A stretch of DNA of 6,016 nucleotides, taken from an uncultured Prevotellaceae bacterium (lineage in GTDB: Bacteria > Bacteroidota > Bacteroidia > Bacteroidales > Bacteroidaceae). The number at the start of each line of letters is the position of its first letter. The first letter of the stretch is position 1. This document shows positions 1 to 6,016 of the stretch, piece after piece. The position numbers and the translations under genes were made by a program. Where the stretch lies: the NCBI GenBank assembly GCA_947306845.1, contig CAMZHP010000214.1:1-6016 (forward strand), given 5' to 3'. Under the pieces are notes generated by a model. The model searched no databases and was not told where the DNA came from. It worked only from the letters and a program-made list of their open reading frames with translations.

Positions 1-437
1 TCGGCACCATACTCCTTCACCTCTTCACCAATGGCCTGACCAACCTCTCCAATCAACTTGGTGTTCCAAGTCGAAGCCAGCAAGGTGCCAATAGGGAAAT
101 GGGTGCAGTAATACGTAGCAGTTTCTCCCTCTCGGGTGGCGTCAATGCGTAGTCCGGCAGGACCATCAGCCAGCACGATGGCAGGGATTCCTAATGAGTC
201 GAGAGGATAGGTGGTGCCAGCAGCTCCCGGAACGAGATTCTTGGTGGCGCCAATCACGGCTTCGTCTCCTGTGAAGCCTGCCATACCTGAGCCGATTACG
301 AAGTGAGCCTTGTCCTCGAGCGACAACTTGCTCATCACTTCCTCCTGATTGATTGTGTTCTTAGTCACGGTGTCGGTAGGGGCACAACCTATGATGAGGG
401 CAGCCATACCGAGGGCATAAAACATAGTCTTTTTCAT
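1..437 (-). CDS. Glycoside hydrolase family 3 lipoprotein (beta-glucosidase/xylosidase type), N-terminal fragment
   Basis: The first 145 residues of an exo-acting GH3 enzyme are visible; the rest runs off the left edge. The protein opens MKKTMFYALGMAALIIGCAP, a lipoprotein signal peptide with lipobox IIGC and lipidated Cys18, so the enzyme should be anchored in the outer or periplasmic membrane. The start of the GH3 TIM barrel follows: LSLEDKAHFVIGSGM (39-52), then GAAGTTYPLDSLGIPAIVLADGPAGLR (71-97), whose ADGPAGLR with Asp91 is the conserved substrate-binding segment, then THFPIGTLLASTWN (112-125). The catalytic nucleophile and acid/base lie beyond the window. GH3 enzymes remove terminal non-reducing beta-linked glucose or xylose; glucosidase versus xylosidase cannot be decided from this part, though the hemicellulase neighbours favour xylo-oligosaccharides. 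It is the last visible gene of the operon, directly behind the esterase. The start used is ATG at 437; an in-frame ATG at 443 would add two residues (ML). Confidence 0.9.
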   Translation of the reverse strand, partial: MKKTMFYALGMAALIIGCAPTDTVTKNTINQEEVMSKLSLEDKAHFVIGSGMAGFTGDEAVIGATKNLVPGAAGTTYPLDSLGIPAIVLADGPAGLRIDATREGETATYYCTHFPIGTLLASTWNTKLIGEVGQAIGEEVKEYGA

Positions 438-442
438 AAGCA

Positions 443-445
<3 letters not shown>
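435..445 (-). promoter_or_regulatory. TAATG stop/start junction between esterase and GH3 genes
   Basis: On the minus strand the esterase stop TAA (445-443) shares its last A with an ATG (443-441), followed by CTT and a second in-frame ATG (437-435) that begins the typical MKKT signal peptide. No Shine-Dalgarno sequence is visible. This arrangement suggests that ribosomes ending the esterase reinitiate on the GH3 gene. Which ATG is used cannot be told from the sequence; both give the same protein apart from two extra N-terminal residues. Confidence 0.6.
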
Positions 446-1666
<1,221 letters not shown>

Positions 1667-1696
1667 TTAATGAATAACAAATAGAGTGTTTGTAAA

Positions 1697-1723
1697 CCCA
1701 TCCCCCCTTCTGGGGGGAATGGG
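1697..1723 (-). repeat. C/G-rich inverted repeat (hairpin) between GH43 and esterase genes
   Basis: Plus-strand CCCAT plus CCCCCC (1697-1707), a TTCT loop (1708-1711), then GGGGGG (1712-1717), a single bulged A (1718) and ATGGG (1719-1723) give an 11-bp stem with one bulge. The minus-strand RNA would fold just after the GH43 stop codon, which ends 7 nt before the stem. There is no U-tract on the downstream side (TTTACAAAC follows), so it is a poor intrinsic terminator. It may instead protect the upstream mRNA end, attenuate transcription, or be a copy of a dispersed palindromic repeat. Confidence 0.7.
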
Positions 1724-1730
1724 GAAGGTA

Positions 1731-3377
1731 TCAGTTGAAGACGAAGTCCTCAAGGGTGCAGAGAGACTTCTCCTTTGTGTCAGACTTAAAGACAAAGAAG
1801 AGGGCGTGCTTGCCTGTCAGTCCCGACAAGCCAGGCAGGGGAATCGTCAGTTCAACAGGTGTCCCGACTGGCATGTCAGCCTTCACGTCAATCTTGCCAA
1901 GCGTCAAGCCGCGCTGCGAAGCCCAGGGGCGGTCGGCCATTACTTCAATAGTTCCGTCGATGCCCTCGGGAACAATCGTCAGCAGCAGTTGTACTTTCTT
2001 CTTATCTTGAAGGGCAGTGAAGTTGAAATACTTGTAGCCCACAATCGAACCGTCGGTATTGTTGACCACCTGGTTGGTGTTGTTGCGGAGGTCGTAGGGA
2101 GCGTCAAACTTATCGTCGGTGCCGTATGATGAGGCAATATAAGAACCGTAGAATACGTTGTCGGGCCACTTGTGCTCTGCCACTTTCGGACCAGTATACC
2201 AACATGCGATACCGGCAGAATGGCGCTCCAGCGGGTCGAGACCCTGAAGGGCAAATCCCTCGGAATTGTACTCTCCTTCGGATATCTCCACCTTGCCTCC
2301 GGCTCCTTCCTCCACTTTCACTTCAATGGGAGCCACCATGGCCTGGCGGGCAAACTCATTGGTACCGGTCTGACGGTGATAGAAGACATACCACTGGCCG
2401 TTGATTTCGCAGATGCTCCCATGCGTGTTGCCGGAGACAGTGGCAGAGGCAATGGTGTCTCCCTGTTCATTCGTCTCACGCCCACGGCCGTCGATAATGG
2501 TACCTCCGTATGTCCATGGTCCCAGTGGCTTGTCGCTGTAGGCGTATGCCAAGGTATAGTTGGTGTCGGGCAGACCGAACTCCCCGTTCTCTGTCCAGCG
2601 GCTGTAGACGAACACATACTTGTCCTTGATCTTGCGGATGGAGGAGGCTTCGAAGAAACGGAACACACCCGGCTGGTTCTTGCCCGAAACCATGTTTTCC
2701 ACAACCTTGGCGCCTGGTTTCACCGTCGCCATCGTCTCGGGGTCAAGTTCCGCAGCATTGGAGGTCTCAAATCCCCAATAGCCATAGACACGTCCGTCGT
2801 CATCGACGAAAACGGCGGGGTCGAAGCGCAGCACGCCGTCGTTCTCATTGGGGTTGTCCTTGCTCCAGTTGCACACCTCAAAAGGTCCGTTGGGCCGGTC
2901 GCTCTTCGCTATCAGACCGTTTCTTCCACCCACCTGGTCGTTGGGATAGAGATAATAGGTTTTCTTGCCATCGGCACCCACCACCAAAGCGACATCGGGA
3001 GCATACAGCACATCGGCAGTGCCTACGGAGTCGAAAGGTTCACCGTTGGCGTTCTTGTCCACTTTTAGGATCTCACCGTCGTAACGCCAGTGGCTGAGGT
3101 CCTCGACGGGTGCCGACCACACCACAAGTTCTCGTCCACAATAGCCATCAATCATGCTGTCGTGCGAACCATAGATATACACGCGCTGTTTTCCTGGCTG
3201 GTCGGGATCTTCAAAGACATAGGGCTCTCCGTCGGGAATATGTTCCCACATGGGGAGATAAGGATTGCCCACGGTGGTCAGTTCTGTTTTTGCACTCTCC
3301 GGCTGTGAGGTACAGGACGAAGCTAGCATGGTGCAGCAGGTGGCTGCGACAACGATTTTCAATGTTTTGTTTTTCAT
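1731..3377 (-). CDS. Glycoside hydrolase family 43 lipoprotein with C-terminal CBM6-like region
   Basis: A 548-residue enzyme of the GH43 five-bladed beta-propeller family, which includes arabinofuranosidases and beta-xylosidases. The N-terminus ends in ASSC, giving a probable lipobox with Cys22 and hence membrane anchoring. The propeller spans about 36-355. The first blade has IPDGEPYVF (47-55) and VYIYGSHD (66-73), placing the general base at Asp49 or possibly Glu51. YAPDV (125-129) carries the pKa-modulating Asp128, FFEASSIRK (241-249) carries the general acid Glu243, and GNTHGSI (316-322) carries the conserved His319. NGQWYVFYHRQ (326-336) is the typical last blade. Residues about 385-548 form an accessory beta-sandwich resembling CBM6 (GYKYFNF; GKHALFFVFKSD). 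The first-blade motif differs from the usual ADP motif and recalls a poorly characterised GH43 branch with PDGEP, so the exact substrate is uncertain. Arabinofuranosyl or xylosyl removal from hemicellulose is an inference from the neighbours. The start ATG at 3377 precedes the basic n-region MKNKTLK. Confidence 0.9.
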   Translation of the reverse strand: MKNKTLKIVVAATCCTMLASSCTSQPESAKTELTTVGNPYLPMWEHIPDGEPYVFEDPDQPGKQRVYIYGSHDSMIDGYCGRELVVWSAPVEDLSHWRYDGEILKVDKNANGEPFDSVGTADVLYAPDVALVVGADGKKTYYLYPNDQVGGRNGLIAKSDRPNGPFEVCNWSKDNPNENDGVLRFDPAVFVDDDGRVYGYWGFETSNAAELDPETMATVKPGAKVVENMVSGKNQPGVFRFFEASSIRKIKDKYVFVYSRWTENGEFGLPDTNYTLAYAYSDKPLGPWTYGGTIIDGRGRETNEQGDTIASATVSGNTHGSICEINGQWYVFYHRQTGTNEFARQAMVAPIEVKVEEGAGGKVEISEGEYNSEGFALQGLDPLERHSAGIACWYTGPKVAEHKWPDNVFYGSYIASSYGTDDKFDAPYDLRNNTNQVVNNTDGSIVGYKYFNFTALQDKKKVQLLLTIVPEGIDGTIEVMADRPWASQRGLTLGKIDVKADMPVGTPVELTIPLPGLSGLTGKHALFFVFKSDTKEKSLCTLEDFVFN

Positions 3378-3429
3378 ATTGATGATGGAAAATGTGAATG
3401 GTCTGATGTTGGAGGATGAGCAATGGTGA
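3378..3429 (-). promoter_or_regulatory. G-poor leader between CotH-family and GH43 genes
   Basis: The 52 nt between the CotH-family stop and the GH43 start contain only two G residues on the transcribed strand and repeat CATC-like pyrimidine/A motifs, ending CATCATCAAT-ATG. There is no Shine-Dalgarno sequence, terminator hairpin or recognisable promoter. An unstructured, G-poor leader fits the SD-independent initiation typical of Bacteroidetes, and the lack of a terminator supports cotranscription of the two genes. Confidence 0.45.
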
Positions 3430-5301
3430 TCAGTGAATGACCACCTTCTTGCCGTCCTTGATATAGATGCCCTTGGTGGGTTTTCTCACCGGTTGGCCGT
3501 TCAGATTGTAATAAGGCGTGTCGGTTGTGGGGAATGCGATGGCAGCCATACCCGATGGGATATCGCCTACAAACCTCTCGATGTCATTGAGCACACGGCG
3601 GCTGCGGATGGGGAAATAATTGTTCAGCAACCTGTTGCGCTCCTTCATGTAATGCTCCTCAACGGTGTAGAGTTTGCCTCTGGTGGTATAGGGATGCACA
3701 TCGCGGCGATAGTCGCCCCATCGGGCAGACTCGGCATAGAGCGCAGAGGAGATGGTATGGTACAGACTGTCCCAAACCTCCACCACCTGGTGCGGACCCA
3801 GCATGCCGTCATCAGCGAGCAGTTCGCGGGCGCGCTGCAGGTAGCGCCATGCAAAATCCCCGTTTTTCATCAGTTTGTGGAAAAGGCCTGAGGGATAGCC
3901 TTTGTTCTTCAGGTTGAGGATATTCTCCTCTGGGTTTTCAAAGATGATTTCCGTGTCCCAACAGAGGAACTGGAACCCCGGGCTGTCGGTTCCTTTCCGG
4001 CGAATGGCATACCAGTTGTGATGGTCCCAGTCGGTATTGCCCCCGTACTGATTGATCAGCATGTAGTCGATCATCGCATCGATGTCGAGGAGAGAATCCA
4101 ACTGCTGGTAGCATGACGGATCAGAGGCATTGTTAGCTGTTTCCACCATCAGGTTCCATGCTTCCAGGTCACCCTCGCTGGCTTCCAGATGATTGCCACC
4201 GTCTTCCTCTACCTTCACCACGTCATAATCGCTTTTCTTGCCGCCCAGATGATTTTTGCCAAATTGGTCGTCCACACGTTCAGCGATGTTGTAAAGTCCC
4301 CAGTACATCCCGTTGAGGAAGAGGTGAACATAGAGGCCATTGACGCTGGTGCGTCCCAGTTTGCGCTGCATGCGCCTCGCCCACACGTCGCGGGAATACT
4401 GCGCCTTCTCGCGGTTGCCTTCCATCCAATGCTGCCATGAGTTGCCGAAATGGCAACGAAGCACCAACTGATCGAACTGCGCCGGCTCATCTTCTCCGAA
4501 TACGGGGTATTTCAGCGTGGCAGGACCATACTCTTTCTTGAAGACCAACCTAAAAGAGTGCTTGGGGTTCTTCTCCGCCAGTCGTCCGTGCCCCCCATGC
4601 AGACGGATACCGCAGTTGACGCTGAGGTCGTGCTGCTGGGGTCCGCCCATCAGCTCGATACTGGCTGGGCGTGTCCAGCCATGCCCTGTGGCGTCGCCCA
4701 CCGGTGGTCCGGTGAAGATGTAGATGCCGCCCCGCTCTGGGTCGTTCTCGTGGCTGAAAAAATGATCCTTGTCAGACACGATGCTCAGAATGGGCAACTG
4801 TTTCATTCCCTCAATGATATGCTGACGGAGGGTGGCATTCTCTGTCATCTCCGGATCCATCTCATAATCGGCCTTTGCGGTTCCCCTCATCTGAGTATAG
4901 TCCCCCCACTCCTTGGGATAGCCTTCGGGATTGTTCGGCTGACTGAGCACTGACTTCATGAGAATGTAGGAGGCTGTACTCACCTCTGACGCGACTTCTC
5001 CGTCTTTCACCTCCACCGCACGGAGGATGGTGGTCTTGGTCAGCCGCAGGGCTTGCTTGTAGAGTTGGCTCTGCGATGTCGGTTCACTGCCATCAGTGGT
5101 ATAGCGGATTTCTGTTCCCTCCTCATCGGAGGACAGCGTGACAGTAAGAGTTCCGACATCATAGAGGCCATGTGGCTTTGAGAACTTAGGCTGCGCCCAT
5201 GAGACAGCCATCGCCCACCATGTGAGCAACATAGCTGCCATCATTCTCAAAACTCTCAATTTCCTTAGCATCCGATTTGTTTTGTAATTCAAGTTTCGCA
5301 T
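3430..5301 (-). CDS. Secreted CotH-kinase-family protein with N-terminal chitobiase-C-terminal-like domain
   Basis: A 623-residue exported protein. A basic n-region (RKLRVLR) and hydrophobic stretch to SWA (residue 36) give a signal peptide cleaved before QPKF. Residues about 40-113 match the chitobiase/beta-hexosaminidase C-terminal-like fold (GLYDVG, IRYTTDGSEPT, ILRAVEV). Residues about 160-235 are the usual lead-in to CotH domains (PILSIVSD, ASIELMGG, CGIRLHGGHGR). The CotH domain spans about 230-540: HSFRLVFKKEYG with Lys255/256, GLYNIAERVDDQF with Glu341, GNTDWDHHNWY with Asp424/Asp426 and Asn429, and FQFLCWDTE with Asp449. These match the expected nucleotide-binding Lys, Glu, catalytic Asp and metal-binding Asp, so the site looks intact. 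The Bacillus family member CotH is an atypical spore-coat protein kinase; the substrate here is unknown. The end (594-623, YYNLNGQPV...GIYIKDGKKVVIH) is a short tail common in Prevotella secreted proteins. ATG at 5301 is preferred over an upstream TTG (5316); ATG 5271 is also possible. It is the first gene of the hemicellulase operon. Confidence 0.88.
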   Translation of the reverse strand: MRNLNYKTNRMLRKLRVLRMMAAMLLTWWAMAVSWAQPKFSKPHGLYDVGTLTVTLSSDEEGTEIRYTTDGSEPTSQSQLYKQALRLTKTTILRAVEVKDGEVASEVSTASYILMKSVLSQPNNPEGYPKEWGDYTQMRGTAKADYEMDPEMTENATLRQHIIEGMKQLPILSIVSDKDHFFSHENDPERGGIYIFTGPPVGDATGHGWTRPASIELMGGPQQHDLSVNCGIRLHGGHGRLAEKNPKHSFRLVFKKEYGPATLKYPVFGEDEPAQFDQLVLRCHFGNSWQHWMEGNREKAQYSRDVWARRMQRKLGRTSVNGLYVHLFLNGMYWGLYNIAERVDDQFGKNHLGGKKSDYDVVKVEEDGGNHLEASEGDLEAWNLMVETANNASDPSCYQQLDSLLDIDAMIDYMLINQYGGNTDWDHHNWYAIRRKGTDSPGFQFLCWDTEIIFENPEENILNLKNKGYPSGLFHKLMKNGDFAWRYLQRARELLADDGMLGPHQVVEVWDSLYHTISSALYAESARWGDYRRDVHPYTTRGKLYTVEEHYMKERNRLLNNYFPIRSRRVLNDIERFVGDIPSGMAAIAFPTTDTPYYNLNGQPVRKPTKGIYIKDGKKVVIH

Positions 5302-5429
5302 TTGCTCAACTTGCAAGTAGTTAAGTAGTGAAGAAGTTATCGCTTCGCTGAGAAGTTAAAGCCATTTCCTTTTATTGCTTGGAGGAGATTGCTTTGGTCG
5401 AACGGAGACAACAAACGAATCATATGAGT
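5302..5429 (-). promoter_or_regulatory. Probable promoter/leader region of the CotH-GH43-CE1-GH3 operon
   Basis: This is the largest noncoding gap in the window, between the xylA-side hairpin and the CotH-family start, so the operon promoter would be expected here. The best match to the Bacteroidetes -7 box (TAnnTTTG) on the minus strand is TTCGTTTG at 5419-5412, with one mismatch, but no TTTG lies at the proper -33 distance. I therefore cannot place a promoter with confidence. The tandem repeats lie within this region. Confidence 0.35.
5315..5338. repeat. Three tandem 8-bp units upstream of the CotH-family gene
   Basis: Plus strand AAGTAGTT, AAGTAGTG and AAGAAGTT follow each other without gaps, and a further AGAAGTTA occurs at 5351-5358, 19 bp from the first AGAAGTTA (5332-5339). 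On the transcribed strand they read as AACTTCTT, CACTACTT, AACTACTT just upstream of the likely start. They could be operator-like sites, part of an A/C/T-rich 5' leader, or simple-sequence drift. Confidence 0.6.
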
Positions 5430-5455
5430 GAGGGTATGCCACTGGGCATACCCTC
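5430..5455 (-). terminator. Perfect 11-bp hairpin downstream of xylA, probable terminator or 3'-end stabiliser
   Basis: GAGGGTATGCC (5430-5440), loop ACTG (5441-5444) and GGCATACCCTC (5445-5455) form a perfect stem with a tetraloop, beginning 24 nt past the xylA stop on the minus strand. An A-run (minus-strand copy of TTTTTT at 5462-5467) precedes the stem in the xylA transcript, and only a weak T-containing stretch follows it. The strong T-run lies on the plus-strand side, where no gene would need it. It most likely marks the end of the xylA transcript, perhaps bidirectionally, and separates xylA from the CotH-led operon. Confidence 0.6.
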
Positions 5456-5479
5456 TTGTCGTTTTTTAAAGAAAAGCGA

Positions 5480-6016
5480 TTACTTGCAGTACAGGGCGAC
5501 GATGGTCTCGTACTTCTCCTGCTTGCCAGAAATCTGCTTCGGCTCTTCTACTTTCTTGCCATACTCATAAGCCTGCTCGAGGGTGAGTTTGCCTTCCTCG
5601 AAGTCCTTGCCGATGCCGCTGTCGAAGCTGGCATAGCGCTCCTTCTTCATTGCGGGCAGCTCGCTCTCCTCCAGGATGGCGGCAGCGTTCTCGAGAGCGC
5701 GTGCCATGGCATCCATACCGCTGATGTGAGCGATGAAGAGGTCCTCAAGGTCGGTGGAGTTACGACGGATCTTGGCATCGAAGTTGGTGCCGCCGTTGCC
5801 CAGACCACCATTGCGGATGATCTCCAGCATAGCCTGTGTGAGTTCGAAGTTGTCGATGGGGAACTGGTCGGTATCCCAGCCGTTCTGAGCGTCACCACGG
5901 TTGGCATCGATAGAACCCAGCATGCCAGCATCCACAGCGCAAGCCAGCTCATGCTCGAAGGTATGGCCAGCGAGAGTAGCGTGGTTCACCTCGATGTTCA
6001 CCTTGAAGTCCTTGTC
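5480..6016 (-). CDS. xylA: Xylose isomerase, C-terminal 178 residues
   Basis: The 3' part of a class II D-xylose isomerase, a cytoplasmic metal-dependent tetramer that converts D-xylose to D-xylulose for the pentose phosphate pathway. The gene continues past the right edge; the visible part begins [17 protein letters not shown]. By comparison with E. coli XylA, the visible metal ligands are all present: Glu9 and His12 of the fragment (NIEVNHAT), Asp37 (SIDANRGD), Asp48 and Asp50 (GWDTDQF) and Asp80 (NFDAK), at the same relative spacing as E. coli E268, H271, D296, D307, D309 and D339. [17 protein letters not shown] and SGKQEKYE are typical of Bacteroidetes-type enzymes. The fragment is intact to its stop (TAA, 5482-5480). 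A 178-bp gap and a hairpin separate it from the next gene, so it is probably a separate transcription unit with a linked role: using the xylose released by the downstream hydrolases. Confidence 0.97.
   Translation of the reverse strand, partial: DKDFKVNIEVNHATLAGHTFEHELACAVDAGMLGSIDANRGDAQNGWDTDQFPIDNFELTQAMLEIIRNGGLGNGGTNFDAKIRRNSTDLEDLFIAHISGMDAMARALENAAAILEESELPAMKKERYASFDSGIGKDFEEGKLTLEQAYEYGKKVEEPKQISGKQEKYETIVALYCK

Noticed and set aside
1680..1687. TCTATTTG on the minus strand as an internal promoter for the esterase
   Set aside because: One mismatch in the -7 box and no -33 element at the right distance; the upstream sequence is the C/G hairpin. Cotranscription with GH43 is simpler.
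2172..3068. A 298-codon open frame on the plus strand antisense to GH43
   Set aside because: It lies wholly inside the GH43 gene, has no recognisable domain or signal peptide, and its composition is what the reverse of a codon-biased gene gives. GH43 has its full set of catalytic motifs on the other strand.
5412..5419. TTCGTTTG as the -7 promoter box of the operon
   Set aside because: It has one mismatch to TAnnTTTG but no TTTG at the -33 spacing, so it is too weak to call as a promoter by itself.
5379..5570. A small plus-strand frame across the xylA 3' end and intergenic hairpin
   Set aside because: It overlaps the conserved xylA C-terminus antisense and contains the palindrome; no domain or initiation signal supports it.

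Overview
The window looks like a Bacteroidales chromosome segment, most probably Prevotella or a close relative from a gut or rumen. The reasons are: a class II xylose isomerase of Bacteroidetes type; secreted proteins with lipobox or short signal peptides; no clear Shine-Dalgarno sequences, with A/T- or C/A-rich leaders instead; and a C-terminal tail (YYNLNGQPV...KGIYIKDGKKVVIH) of a kind common in Prevotella secreted proteins. The species cannot be named from this sequence. All five genes lie on the minus strand, so transcription runs from high to low coordinates.

Layout in transcription order: (1) the 3' part of xylA, xylose isomerase (6016 to 5480, 5' end outside the window). (2) A 178-bp intergenic region (5479-5302) with an 11-bp perfect hairpin (5430-5455) and three tandem 8-bp units (5315-5338). 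(3) A secreted CotH-kinase-family protein with an N-terminal chitobiase-C-terminal-like beta-sandwich (5301 to 3430). (4) A family 43 glycoside hydrolase lipoprotein with a C-terminal CBM6-like region (3377 to 1731). (5) A secreted CE1 esterase with an N-terminal CBM48/E-set domain, of feruloyl or acetyl-xylan esterase type (1654 to 443). (6) The N-terminal 145 residues of a family 3 glycoside hydrolase lipoprotein (437 to 1, 3' end outside the window).

The last four genes are spaced 52 nt, 76 nt, and a 1-nt overlap or 5-nt gap, so they probably form one operon. The enzymes make a coherent set for hemicellulose, most likely arabinoxylan: the esterase removes ester-linked ferulate or acetate, GH43 would trim arabinofuranosyl or xylosyl units, GH3 would hydrolyse beta-linked oligosaccharides, and XylA isomerises the released xylose to xylulose. 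The CotH-family protein is the odd member. Its kinase-like motifs look intact although it is exported, and it is the best candidate here for undescribed biology. No SusC/SusD pair, regulator, transposon, CRISPR array, tRNA or rRNA is seen.
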